Assembly: GCF_000934725.1 (NCBI RefSeq)
Contig: NZ_JYNS01000002.1
Location: 434,001-498,000 of the forward strand
DNA: 64,000 nucleotides
Direction of reading: 5' to 3'
Origin: Methyloterricola oryzae
GTDB taxonomy: Bacteria; Pseudomonadota; Gammaproteobacteria; Methylococcales; Methylococcaceae
Position 1 is the first letter of the stretch, and the number at the start of each line of letters is the position of its first letter. This document shows positions 53,763-62,606 of the stretch, one piece after another. Below the pieces are notes generated by a model. The model did no database searches, was not told the origin of the DNA, and worked only from the letters and a program-made list of their open reading frames with translations. Position numbers and translations under genes: made by a program.

Positions 53763-53924
53763 GGGAACCTCCGGTTGATAGGAAATGAGTCGAACACCGT
53801 TCCTGATCGGGTCGTCTCCGGTTTCGCGGGCGTGCTGCCCCCGAAGTCAGTTGCAGGGCATTACGCCCAAAAAAGCGTCACATCCCTGTGTCGCGTTGGC
53901 GAAGCGAATGCCGCGCCCCGCCGG

Positions 53925-53959
53925 AAAAGCCGTGGCGGAGCGCCTTGAACCGCCACGGC
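53925..53959 (-). terminator. Terminator-like hairpin between second urtE and fmdA
   Basis: On the minus strand a 10-bp perfect stem (GCCGTGGCGG with CCGCCACGGC, 11-nt loop) is followed by TTTTCC. It lies 23 bp after the urtE-like stop, so it should end or attenuate the transporter transcript before fmdA, which then needs its own promoter in 53763-53924. Confidence 0.75.
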
Positions 53960-53981
53960 CGCCGGCAACCAATCACTGCGC

Positions 53982-54671
53982 CTAGACCGAAAGGAAGCGG
54001 GCGATGGATTCCACGTCCGCGTCCTCACGCTGGGCTTCGTGCACGAAACGGCCTTTCTCCAGCACCAGCAGCCGGTCCGCCATGTCCAGGGTAAAGCTGA
54101 GCACCTGCTCGGAGACCAGGATGGATAGGTTCTTGAGCTTGCGGATGGTGTCCAGGGTGCGGGCCAGTTCCTTGATGATGGAGGGCTGGATGCCCTCGGT
54201 GGGCTCGTCCAGCAGCAGCACGGCCGGTTCGCTCACCAGGGCGCGGGCGATGGCTAACTGCTGTTGCTGGCCGCCCGAGAGATTGCCTGCCTTGCGCCTG
54301 CGCATGTCGAACAGAGCCGGGAAGATGTCGTAGATCTCGCTGGGGACGCTGCTCATCTTCGGCTGGTGCATGCCGGTGCGGATGTTCTCCTCCACGCTGA
54401 GGGTGGGGAACACCATGCGCCCCTGGGGCACGTAGGCCAGGCCCTTGCGCACACGTTGAAAGCTCTCGTCGTGGGCCAGTTCCGCGCCCTTCAGCCGGAT
54501 CGAGCCGGACGCCACTGGCAGGATGCCCATGAGGGTCTTGAACAGGGTGGTCTTGCCCATCCCGTTGCGGCCCATCACCGCGAGAATCTCGTTCTCGCCC
54601 ACGGTGAAGGCCAGGTCGTGGATCACGGCGCTTTGCCCGTATCCGCAGTTCAGATTGCGTACTTCCAGCAT
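53982..54671 (-). CDS. Second Urt-type ABC transporter ATP-binding protein (UrtE-like)
   Basis: The 229-residue ATPase has Walker A GRNGMGKTT, signature LSGGQQQQLAIARAL and Walker B VLLLDEPTEGIQPSII. It is the LivF/UrtE-type subunit of the transporter encoded at 53982-58871. The relatives in Methylophilus are the FmdDEF short-chain amide and urea transporter. It follows the UrtD-like gene by 36 bp. Confidence 0.9.
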   Translation of the reverse strand: MLEVRNLNCGYGQSAVIHDLAFTVGENEILAVMGRNGMGKTTLFKTLMGILPVASGSIRLKGAELAHDESFQRVRKGLAYVPQGRMVFPTLSVEENIRTGMHQPKMSSVPSEIYDIFPALFDMRRRKAGNLSGGQQQQLAIARALVSEPAVLLLDEPTEGIQPSIIKELARTLDTIRKLKNLSILVSEQVLSFTLDMADRLLVLEKGRFVHEAQREDADVESIARFLSV

Positions 54672-54707
54672 GGTGTGACCTCTTGATTCAATGGGGCGGC
54701 TTAGGGA

Positions 54708-55454
54708 TCAATGGCCGAGATAGGCCTCGATCACCCGCGGGTCGGACTGCACGCGCTCCATGCTGCCTTCCACCAGCACCTTTCCCTGATGCAGCACGGT
54801 GACCTTGTGGGCGATGGCGCGGACGAACTCCATGTCATGCTCAATCACCAGCACCGAGCGGTTCTGGCTGATGCGCTGAAGCAGCTCGGCGGTCTGCTGC
54901 CGCTCGCGCACGCTCATGCCCGCCACCGGCTCGTCCAGCATCAGCAGTTCCGGGTCCTGCATCAGCAGCATGCCGATCTCCAGCCACTGCTTCTGGCCAT
55001 GGCTGAGCAGCCCCGCCTGGGTGTCCAGGCTGTCCGCCAACTGGATCTCCTCGGCCACGGAACGCACCCGCGACTCCACGTCGGGGGTGCTGCGGAAGAA
55101 CAGGCTGCCGAACACGCCGCGGCCGCGGGGAAAGGACACCACCAGGTTCTGGTAGACGCTCAGGTCCTCGTAGATGGATGGCGTCTGGAACTTGCGGCCG
55201 AGGCCCTGTCGCACGATCTCGTGCTCCTTGAGGCGGGTCAGCTCGATGTTCTTGAACATCACCGAGCCAGAGCTGGCCTTGGTCTTGCCGGAGATGAGGT
55301 CCACCAGGGTGGTCTTGCCGGCGCCGTTGGGTCCGATGATGACCCGCACCTCCCCCGGGTCCAGGTAGAGGGACACTTCGTCCACCGCCTTGAAACCATC
55401 GAAGGAGACGGTGATGCCTTCCACCGCCAGCAGAAAATCTTTGTGTGCGGTCAT
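54708..55454 (-). CDS. Second Urt-type ABC transporter ATP-binding protein (UrtD-like)
   Basis: The 248-residue ATPase has Walker A GPNGAGKTT, RKFQTPSIYEDLSVYQNLVV and Walker B LLMLDEPVAGMSVRERQ, with LSHGQ at the signature position as in UrtD. It is the LivG-type subunit. It starts 9 bp after the UrtC-like gene. Confidence 0.9.
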   Translation of the reverse strand: MTAHKDFLLAVEGITVSFDGFKAVDEVSLYLDPGEVRVIIGPNGAGKTTLVDLISGKTKASSGSVMFKNIELTRLKEHEIVRQGLGRKFQTPSIYEDLSVYQNLVVSFPRGRGVFGSLFFRSTPDVESRVRSVAEEIQLADSLDTQAGLLSHGQKQWLEIGMLLMQDPELLMLDEPVAGMSVRERQQTAELLQRISQNRSVLVIEHDMEFVRAIAHKVTVLHQGKVLVEGSMERVQSDPRVIEAYLGH

Positions 55455-55463
55455 GGTTTCACC

Positions 55464-56615
55464 TCAGCCTTTCTGGTTGATGGGATGGCTGCGATCCGCC
55501 GGCAGGTGGTGGCGCAAGGTGGTCAGCCAGCGCCAGAAATCCACGAAGGGCTTGATGGGGCCCGAGGCGAACAGGCCGGCCAGGCCGTTGGGAAAGAACA
55601 TGACCACGCCGATGAACAGGCTGCCCATGAGGATCAGCCACAGATCCGGGAAGGCCTCGGAGAAATAGGTCTTGCCGTAGTTCACCAGCAGGCAGCCGTA
55701 GACCGCGCCCACCAGGGACAAGCGTCCGCCCACGGCGGCGAAGATGACCATCTCGATGGACGGCACGATGCCCACGAAGGAGGGCGACATGAAGCCCACC
55801 TGCAGGGTGAACATGGCCCCGCCGATGGCCGAGAACATGGCGGCCACGCAGAAGATGAAGACCTTCAGGTCCGCCACGCTGTAGCCGGAGAAGCGCACCC
55901 GCTCCTCCTTGTCGCGCATGGCCACCAGCAGCAGGCCCAGCTTGCTGCCCAGGATGAAGCGGCTGGCCAGCAGGCACAGCATCAGCAGCACGGCATTGAC
56001 GAAGTACAGGACGTACTTTGCGCTGTCGGTGCGGATGTCCCAGCCCATGAGGGTCTTGAGGTCGGTGATGCCGTTGATGCCGCCGGTGTAGCCCTGCTGG
56101 CCGACGATGAGGGTGCTCAGGATCAGCGCCACGGCCTGGGTGATGATGGCGAAATACACCCCGCCCACCCGCCGCTTGAACATGGCCAGGCTCAGCAGAT
56201 AGGCGAGGAGCGTGGGCGCCACTAGGATGGCCAAGAGGGTGAAGGCCAGGCTGTGGTAGGGTTCCCAGAACCAGGGCAAGGCCGTGAGCTGGTTCCAGTC
56301 CATGAAATCGGGAATGCCCGGCGTGCTCTGGATGGCGGTGCTCACCGGGTCCGAGGCCTCCAGTTTGAGGAACATGGCCATGCAGTAGCCGCCCATGCCG
56401 AAAAACACCCCCTGCCCCAGACTGAGGATGCCGCCGTAGCCCCAGCACAGCACCAGCCCGAGGGCGACGAAGGCGAAGCTCAGGTACTTCCCAACCAGGT
56501 TGAGCCGGAACAGGCTGAGCCCAAGGGGAAACACCAGGAAAATCAGCGCGGCGAGGATGGCCAGTTGGCGCCACTCCGCGGGTATGCGTCGGTACAAGTC
56601 GATCAGGCGCGTCAT
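55464..56615 (-). CDS. Second Urt-type ABC transporter permease (UrtC-like)
   Basis: The 383-residue LivM-like permease has about ten membrane helices, the WGYGGILSLGQGVFFGMGGY start segment and the coupling loop AMRDKEERVRFSGYSVADLK. Compared with urtC at 36742 it shares the architecture but differs clearly in sequence, so these are not recent duplicates. It lies 31 bp after the UrtB-like gene. Confidence 0.9.
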   Translation of the reverse strand: MTRLIDLYRRIPAEWRQLAILAALIFLVFPLGLSLFRLNLVGKYLSFAFVALGLVLCWGYGGILSLGQGVFFGMGGYCMAMFLKLEASDPVSTAIQSTPGIPDFMDWNQLTALPWFWEPYHSLAFTLLAILVAPTLLAYLLSLAMFKRRVGGVYFAIITQAVALILSTLIVGQQGYTGGINGITDLKTLMGWDIRTDSAKYVLYFVNAVLLMLCLLASRFILGSKLGLLLVAMRDKEERVRFSGYSVADLKVFIFCVAAMFSAIGGAMFTLQVGFMSPSFVGIVPSIEMVIFAAVGGRLSLVGAVYGCLLVNYGKTYFSEAFPDLWLILMGSLFIGVVMFFPNGLAGLFASGPIKPFVDFWRWLTTLRHHLPADRSHPINQKG

Positions 56616-56646
56616 CTTCGTTCTCCGATTTTTGTATTCTGCGTGT

Positions 56647-57564
56647 TCAGCGGCGAACCTTGGCCGAGAACAGGCCCTCCGGCCGCATCATCAGGATCAG
56701 CACCACCGACACCAGGGTCAGCACCTTGGCGGTGGAGCCGGTCATCAGGAACTCCAGCACCGACTGCGCCTGGCCAATGGCGAAGGCGGAGGCGATGGTG
56801 CCGAGGATGCTGGCGGCGCCGCCGAACACCACCACGAGGAAGGTGTCGACGATGTAGAGGGAACCGCTGGTGGGACCGGTAGAGGCGATGGTGGTGAAGG
56901 CCGCGCCCGCAACACCCGCCAGTCCGCAGCCCAGCGCAAAGGTGAGGCGGTCGATGCGCTTGGTGTCGATCCCCACGGCTCCGGCGATCACCCGGTTCTG
57001 GCTGATGGCACGAACGCCCAGGCCCCAGCGCGACTTGAACAGCATCAGCGCCACGCCGGCGGTCACCACGGCGGACAGCCCGAGGACGAACAGGCCGCTG
57101 ATGGGCAGGTCGATGCCCTCGGCGGGCTGCATGGAGCCCATGATCCATTCCGGCAATTCGGGGCTGACTTCACGCGCGCCGAAGGCGGAGCGGAAGATCT
57201 GCTGCAATATCAGGCTGGCACCCCAGGTGGCCAGCAAGGTATCCAGAGGCCGCTTGTACAGATGGCGGATCAGCAGGATCTCCATCAAATAACCCGCCGC
57301 GCCGGCGATAATGAAGGCCGCCAGCAGGGCGAACGGGAAATACACGTCCAGCAGCTCGTGCTCCTGTGCGAACTGGGACATCACATAGGTGGTGTAGGCG
57401 CCGATGGCCATGAACTCGCCGTGGGCCATGTTGATCACGCCCATCTGGCCGAAGATGATGGCCAGCCCCAGGGCCATCAGCAGCAACACGCTGAAGAGGC
57501 TGAGGCCGGCGAAGCCCTGCATCAGTAAAGTGGCGAAGATTTCGGAACTGCTTGCGTCGCCCAT
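56647..57564 (-). CDS. Second Urt-type ABC transporter permease (UrtB-like, short form)
   Basis: The 305-residue LivH-like permease starts at ATG 57564. It has the GQMGVINMAHGEFMAIGAYT motif and the VRAISQNRVIAGAVGIDTKR coupling loop. It lacks the 230-residue periplasmic N-terminal domain of urtB at 37834. A 60-bp longer frame upstream has no support. A perfect palindrome separates it from the binding-protein gene. Confidence 0.9.
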   Translation of the reverse strand: MGDASSSEIFATLLMQGFAGLSLFSVLLLMALGLAIIFGQMGVINMAHGEFMAIGAYTTYVMSQFAQEHELLDVYFPFALLAAFIIAGAAGYLMEILLIRHLYKRPLDTLLATWGASLILQQIFRSAFGAREVSPELPEWIMGSMQPAEGIDLPISGLFVLGLSAVVTAGVALMLFKSRWGLGVRAISQNRVIAGAVGIDTKRIDRLTFALGCGLAGVAGAAFTTIASTGPTSGSLYIVDTFLVVVFGGAASILGTIASAFAIGQAQSVLEFLMTGSTAKVLTLVSVVLILMMRPEGLFSAKVRR

Positions 57565-57597
57565 GGCGCTGCTCCTGGTTGAATTCGCTGGGTCTAG

Positions 57598-57625
57598 GGT
57601 GCCCCGGGAACGTTCCCGGGGCACC
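57598..57625 (-). other. Perfect 28-bp palindrome between binding-protein and permease genes
   Basis: Two 14-base arms (GGTGCCCCGGGAAC and its exact complement) meet without spacer, so the transcript can form a very stable hairpin. There is no T tract on the minus strand. Its place between the abundant binding protein and the permease suggests an mRNA stabiliser or partial attenuator giving more binding protein than permease. Confidence 0.7.
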
Positions 57626-57635
57626 GTTCATGCGC

Positions 57636-58871
57636 TTACTGGTAGCCCTCCGGGAAGGGGTTGGGCTCGATCAGGCCGGACTCGTAGACCACGTCCACCT
57701 GGCCGTCCTTCTTCCATTTGCCGATGCGCAGCTTGCTCCACAGGTGATGGTTGGGATGGATCTTGACGTAGCCTTCCGGCGCGGTCTTGAGCTCGATGCC
57801 GGGCGATGCCGCCGCCACCTTGTCCACGTCGAAGCTGCCGGCCTTCTCCACCGCCGCCTTCCACAACCAGGGGCCGAGGTAAGCGGCCTGGGTCACGTCG
57901 CCGATCACGCTGTCGGCGCCGTACTTGGCCTTGAAGGCCTCCACGAACTTCTTGTTGTTTTCGTTATCCAGGGACTGGAAGTACTTCATGGCGGAATAGA
58001 AGCCCACCACGTTCTCCCCGCCGATGCCCTTCACCTCGTCCTCGGTGGTGGAGATGGTGAGCAAGGTCTGTTTGTCGGCGGTGATGCCAGCCGCCTTCAA
58101 CTGCTTGAACCAGGACACGTTTGAGCCGCCCACCACGACGCTGTAGATCACGTCGGGCTTGGCCAGCTTGACCTTGTTGATGAGGGAGCGAAAGTTGGTG
58201 TGGCCCAGGGGGTAGTATTCCTCGCCCACCACCTTGCCCTTGAGCACGTTCTCGATGTGCTTGCGGGCGATCTTGTTGGAGGTGCGCGGCCAGATGTAGT
58301 CCGAGCCGATCAGGAAGAAGGTCTTGGCGCCCTTCTCCTTCGCCACCCAGTCCAGGCCCGCGATGATCTGCTGGGTCGCCTCCTGGCCGGTGTAGATCAC
58401 GTTCTTGGACTGCTCCAGCCCCTCGTAGAAGGTCGGGTAGTAGAGCAGGCCGTTTTCCTTCTCGAACACCGGCAGCACCGCCTTGCGCGAGGCCGAGGTC
58501 CAGCAGCCGAACACCGCAGCCACCTTGTCCTTGACCAGGAGCTTGCGGGCCTTCTCGGCGAAGGTGGGCCAGTCGCTGGCGCCGTCTTCCTTGATCACCT
58601 GGATCTTGCGTCCGAGCACGCCGCCCATGGCGTTGATCTGATCGATGGCCAGCAGTTCGGCCTGGATCGATCCGATTTCGCTGATGGCCATGGTGCCGGT
58701 GGCAGAATGCAGGTCACCGACGGTGACCGTGCTGTCGGTGACGGCGAGGCCGGTGGTGTTCACCTCGGCGGACCGGGTGGCGGGCGCCGCCAGGGCGAGC
58801 CCCATGGCAATGCCGGCGGCGAGGGTGCGCCAGGCGGGCCCGTGCGGAGCCAGATAGGAACGTAGCGTCAT
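57636..58871 (-). CDS. Second Urt-type substrate-binding protein (short-chain amide/urea)
   Basis: The 411-residue protein has a signal peptide (AAGIAMGLALAAPATRSAE) and the core TVTVGDLHSATGTMAISEIG, GCWTSASRKAVLPVFEKENG and NVIYTGQEATQQIIAGLDWV. These resemble UrtA but match more closely the FmdD short-chain amide binding proteins found with formamidase. Substrate may be formamide, acetamide or urea. It heads the second transporter run and is divergent from the permease-kinase gene at 59225. Confidence 0.88.
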   Translation of the reverse strand: MTLRSYLAPHGPAWRTLAAGIAMGLALAAPATRSAEVNTTGLAVTDSTVTVGDLHSATGTMAISEIGSIQAELLAIDQINAMGGVLGRKIQVIKEDGASDWPTFAEKARKLLVKDKVAAVFGCWTSASRKAVLPVFEKENGLLYYPTFYEGLEQSKNVIYTGQEATQQIIAGLDWVAKEKGAKTFFLIGSDYIWPRTSNKIARKHIENVLKGKVVGEEYYPLGHTNFRSLINKVKLAKPDVIYSVVVGGSNVSWFKQLKAAGITADKQTLLTISTTEDEVKGIGGENVVGFYSAMKYFQSLDNENNKKFVEAFKAKYGADSVIGDVTQAAYLGPWLWKAAVEKAGSFDVDKVAAASPGIELKTAPEGYVKIHPNHHLWSKLRIGKWKKDGQVDVVYESGLIEPNPFPEGYQ

Positions 58872-59224
58872 GATGTGCCTCTCGTGCTGTCAGGAAGTGG
58901 GCTGGAACCGTTGCGGGCGGCCGGCATGCCGTGTGGCGGCAGCCGATTCCCGCGTCGGGACCTATTACGCAGCGCGCGGGCCCCGGGGACAATTCGTCGA
59001 TTGACGGCTAAGTCAAATGACTTATTGGGAACTGTCGGGGTATGGGATTAGATAACGCGCGTGTCCTGCGCGGTGCGGCGCGCCCTGACCCGGTGCACGC
59101 ACGCCATGGAATGCGGCCCGGGCACCGCGCAGTTCCCTGACCGGCGGCGCCAAGGCATGGCGATTGCTGATGCCTGATTGATGCTGACGGCGGCCCCGGC
59201 CGCCGACCCGATTGACGAGATGCC
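58872..59224. other. Divergent regulatory region between second transporter and permease-kinase
   Basis: This 353-bp gap must hold promoters for both the second transporter run (minus) and the permease-kinase gene (plus). It contains the perfect dyad AAGTCA-AA-TGACTT (59010-59023), whose core AGTCAAATGAC also occurs before the porin. I found no sigma-54 element or NtrC dyad of good quality on either strand. Confidence 0.5.
59010..59023. promoter_or_regulatory. Shared AGTCAAATGAC motif, copy 2 (AAGTCA-AA-TGACTT)
   Basis: A 6-bp perfect inverted repeat with 2-bp spacer, about 139 bp before the second binding-protein gene. It is the fuller version of the motif at 42372. The response regulator at 62607 is a possible binder, but this is inference. 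Confidence 0.45.
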
Positions 59225-62200
59225 ATGACCACGCCGCCGCAGAAGATCCTCAAGACCCGCCGGGATTACAACACCTGGGTCGCCAACGAGATGATGGAGG
59301 ACTATGCGCTGCGCTACGCGCCCAAGGGCTTTCGCAAATGGTCCGAGTTCCGGGTGGCCAACACGGCCTTGGGCGCGGTGTCCTTCCTGGCCCTGGAAGC
59401 CATCGGCGGCACCCTGGTGATCAACTACGGCTTCACCAACGCCGCCTGGGCGATCCTGGTGGTGGGCGCCTTGATCTTCTTGACCGGCCTGCCCATCAGC
59501 TACTACGCCTCGCGCTACAACCTGGACATGGACCTGCTCACCCGCGGCGCGGGCTTCGGTTATATCGGCTCGACGATCACGTCGCTGATCTACGCCTCCT
59601 TCACCTTCATCTTCTTCGCCCTGGAAGCGGCCATCATGTCCCTGGCCCTGGAGCTGTATCTGGACATCCCGCTGCCGGTGGCCTACATCGTCAGTTCCCT
59701 GGCCATCATTCCCCTGGTCACCCACGGCATCACCTGGATCAGCCGGCTGCATGCCTGGACCCAGCCCCTGTGGCTGGTGCTGATGGTCTTGCCTTTCCTG
59801 ATGATCCTGTGGCGCAAGCCGGAATTGATCAGCGACTGGCAGACCTTCGCCGGCCGCAACGAACTCGGAACCGGGTTTTCGCCCCTCGCCTTCGGCGCGG
59901 CGGCGACGGTGGCTTTCTCCCTCATCGTGCAGATCGGCGAGCAGGTGGATTTCCTGCGCTTCCTGCCGGAGAAGACGCCCGCCAACAGCAAGCGTTGGTG
60001 GATCGCAAACCTCGTGGCGGGCCCGGGCTGGATCGTGCCGGGCATGGCCAAGCAGTTCGGCGGCGCCTTTCTCGCCTTCGTGGTGGTGCAGCACGAGGTG
60101 CCGCTGGAGCGCGCCAGCGAGCCCACCCAGATGTATCTGGCCGGTTTCCAGTATGTCTTCGCCGATCCCCGGGTGGCGGCCCTGGCCATGACCGTGTTCG
60201 TGGTGCTGTCCCAGGTGAAGATCAATGTGACCAACGCCTATGCCGGGTCCCTGGCCTGGTCGAACTTCTTCTCGCGCCTCACCCACAGCCACCCCGGCCG
60301 CGTGGTGTGGCTGGGATTCAACGTGGCGATCGCCTTCCTGCTCATGGAACTGGGGGTGTTCGGCGCCCTGGACCAGGTGCTGGGCCTTTATTCCAACGTG
60401 GCCATCGCCTGGGTGGGGGCCTTGGTGGCGGACCTGGTGGTGAACAAACCGCTGGGGCTGAGCCCGCCCTATGTGGAATTCATGCGTGCCCACCTCTACG
60501 ACATCAACCCCGTGGGCGTCGGCTCCATGCTCATCGCCTCGGCCCTGGCCATCGCCGCCCACGGCGGGCTCTTCGGCGAGCCCTACCAGTCCTTCGCGCC
60601 CTTCATCGCCCTGCTCACCGCCTTCCTGCTGGCCCCCGTCATCGCCGCGCTGACCCGCGGCCGCTTCTACATCGCCCGCGAGCGCCCTGACGTGGCGCAA
60701 CTGGAACATCAGGAGTGCTGCATCTGCGGCCGCGACTTCGAACCCCAGGACAAAACGGTGTGTCCGGTCTACGAAGGGGTGATCTGCTCATTGTGCTGCA
60801 GCCTGGACGCCCGCTGCGGCGACGCCTGCAAGCCTTCCGCGCGCATCGCCGAACAGATCGGCGCCGCCGCGTCCTTCCTGCTGCCGGCGTCGCTGCCGGC
60901 GGTGGTGCGCACCCGCATCGTGCAGTATCTGGTGGTCTTCATCAGCCTCGCCACCGTGCTGGCGGCGGTGGTGGGCATCATCTACTACCAGGAGCTGATC
61001 CAGTACCCGGCGGTCACCGGCGCCGATGGCGACTTCCTGGCCTCGGGCTTCCTCAAGATCTACCTGGCCCTGCTGGTGCTCATGGGCATCGGCGCCTGGT
61101 GGCTGGTGCTCACCGAGGACAGCCGGCGCACGGCCCAGGACGAATCCAACAAGCAGACCCGGCTGTTGCTCAAGGAAATCGACGAACACCGCCGCACCGA
61201 CGCCAAGCTGGCCCAGGCGCGGGACGTCGCGGACAAGGCCAACCTGGCCAAGAGCCGCTTCCTGGGCGGCATGAGCCACGAGTTGCGCAGCCCCCTCAAC
61301 AGCATCCTGGGCTACAGCGAGATCGTCCTGGCCGACCCGAACCTGGCCGAGAAGCATCGGGAGTACGTCAACATCGTGCATCAAAGTGGCGAGCACTTGC
61401 TGGCCCTGATCGACGACATGCTGGATATCGCCCGCATCGAGTCGCGCAACCTGCAATTGCGCCCGCAACCCTTCGAACTGCCGCTACTGATCAACCAGTT
61501 GTCCAGCTTCAGCCAACTGGAAGCGGAGAAACGCGGCCTGGCCTTCCGCCTGGACGTGCAGGGCACGCTGCCCCTGCTGGTCAAGGGCGATCAGCGCCGC
61601 ATCCGGCAGATTCTCATGAACCTCTTGAGCAACGCCGTCAAGTTCACCCCCCAGGGCGAAGTGCTGTTCGGGGTGCGCTATGCCGGGGAGATCGCCCACT
61701 TCGAAGTCCGGGACACCGGCATCGGGATCGCCCGACAAGACCAGGAGGTTATCTTCCAGCCCTTCCAGCGCCTGGCCTCGGTCAGCCAGTACCACACGGA
61801 AGGCACGGGGCTCGGCCTCACCGTCACCAAGATGCTCACCGATAACATGGGCGGCGAGATCACCCTGGAGAGTGAGCCGGGCCAGGGCAGCACCTTCCGC
61901 CTGCGGTTGTTCCTGCCCAAGCTGAACGGGACCGCGCCCCAGGCCACCTCGGACTGGGTGAGCGGCTACCATGGCCAGCGCCGCACCATCCTGGTGACGG
62001 ACGACCACCCGGCGCAGCGCGCCATGCTGGTCAGCCTGCTCACCGGGCTGGGCTTTTCGGTGCGCCAGGCCGACTCGGGCGCTTCCTGCCTGGAAGCGGT
62101 GGCCCAGGCGGCGCCGGACCTGGTCCTAATGGACCTCATCATGCCGGTGATGGACGGCTTCGAGACGGCGCGCCTGCTGCGCCGGAGCGGTTACCAGGGC

Positions 62201-62602
62201 CCCATGATCGTGGTGTCGGCGAACGCCTACGAATCGGACTTCACCGCCGCCATGGAGTCCGGCTTCAACGATTACATCGCCAAGCCAGTGCGCATGTCGG
62301 AACTCAAGGACAAGCTGAAGGCCCTGCTGGGCCTGCAATGGCGCTACGAGCAGCCCAGGCCCATCAACGGCGCGACGGCCTCGCGCGCGCCCCAGGCCCC
62401 GGCGGAACTGTGCCTGCCGGCTTCGGACACCTTGAAAGGCCTGCTGCACTTCGCACAGATCGGCTACATCAGCGGCATCGAAAACTACCTCCGGGACCTG
62501 GAAGGCAAAGACCCTGCCTACCGCCCCTTCGTGGCCCATGCCACAGCCCTGGCGAAGCAATACCGCCTGAGGGAACTGCAGCAACTGTTCAGCGGAGAAT
62601 AG
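59225..62602 (+). CDS. NCS1-type permease fused to hybrid histidine kinase
   Basis: This 1125-residue protein joins a transporter to a sensor kinase. Residues 1-490 form about 12 helices of an NCS1 (cytosine/purine/allantoin) type permease. A Cys-rich module follows (about 494-537, ECCICGRDF, ICSLCCSL, RCGDACKP; nine Cys), probably metal-binding. Then come two more helices (about 560-640), a HisKA domain with phospho-His685 (MSHELRSPLNS), a HATPase domain (NLLSNAVKFT, DTGIGIA, GTGLGL) and a receiver domain with phospho-Asp970 (LVLMDLIMP). A helical tail without an HPt histidine ends it. I expect it to sense or transport a nitrogen compound and signal to the regulator at 62607. Confidence 0.85.
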   Translation: MTTPPQKILKTRRDYNTWVANEMMEDYALRYAPKGFRKWSEFRVANTALGAVSFLALEAIGGTLVINYGFTNAAWAILVVGALIFLTGLPISYYASRYNLDMDLLTRGAGFGYIGSTITSLIYASFTFIFFALEAAIMSLALELYLDIPLPVAYIVSSLAIIPLVTHGITWISRLHAWTQPLWLVLMVLPFLMILWRKPELISDWQTFAGRNELGTGFSPLAFGAAATVAFSLIVQIGEQVDFLRFLPEKTPANSKRWWIANLVAGPGWIVPGMAKQFGGAFLAFVVVQHEVPLERASEPTQMYLAGFQYVFADPRVAALAMTVFVVLSQVKINVTNAYAGSLAWSNFFSRLTHSHPGRVVWLGFNVAIAFLLMELGVFGALDQVLGLYSNVAIAWVGALVADLVVNKPLGLSPPYVEFMRAHLYDINPVGVGSMLIASALAIAAHGGLFGEPYQSFAPFIALLTAFLLAPVIAALTRGRFYIARERPDVAQLEHQECCICGRDFEPQDKTVCPVYEGVICSLCCSLDARCGDACKPSARIAEQIGAAASFLLPASLPAVVRTRIVQYLVVFISLATVLAAVVGIIYYQELIQYPAVTGADGDFLASGFLKIYLALLVLMGIGAWWLVLTEDSRRTAQDESNKQTRLLLKEIDEHRRTDAKLAQARDVADKANLAKSRFLGGMSHELRSPLNSILGYSEIVLADPNLAEKHREYVNIVHQSGEHLLALIDDMLDIARIESRNLQLRPQPFELPLLINQLSSFSQLEAEKRGLAFRLDVQGTLPLLVKGDQRRIRQILMNLLSNAVKFTPQGEVLFGVRYAGEIAHFEVRDTGIGIARQDQEVIFQPFQRLASVSQYHTEGTGLGLTVTKMLTDNMGGEITLESEPGQGSTFRLRLFLPKLNGTAPQATSDWVSGYHGQRRTILVTDDHPAQRAMLVSLLTGLGFSVRQADSGASCLEAVAQAAPDLVLMDLIMPVMDGFETARLLRRSGYQGPMIVVSANAYESDFTAAMESGFNDYIAKPVRMSELKDKLKALLGLQWRYEQPRPINGATASRAPQAPAELCLPASDTLKGLLHFAQIGYISGIENYLRDLEGKDPAYRPFVAHATALAKQYRLRELQQLFSGE

Positions 62603-62606
62603 AGCC

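Noticed and set aside
54711-56225. Long plus-strand frame opposite the second UrtD/UrtC-like genes
   Set aside because: His/Gln/Glu-rich antisense shadow of two clear transporter genes.
58920-58940. Possible minus-strand sigma-54 element before the second binding-protein gene
   Set aside because: The spacing is acceptable, but too few consensus bases match to separate it from GC-rich background.
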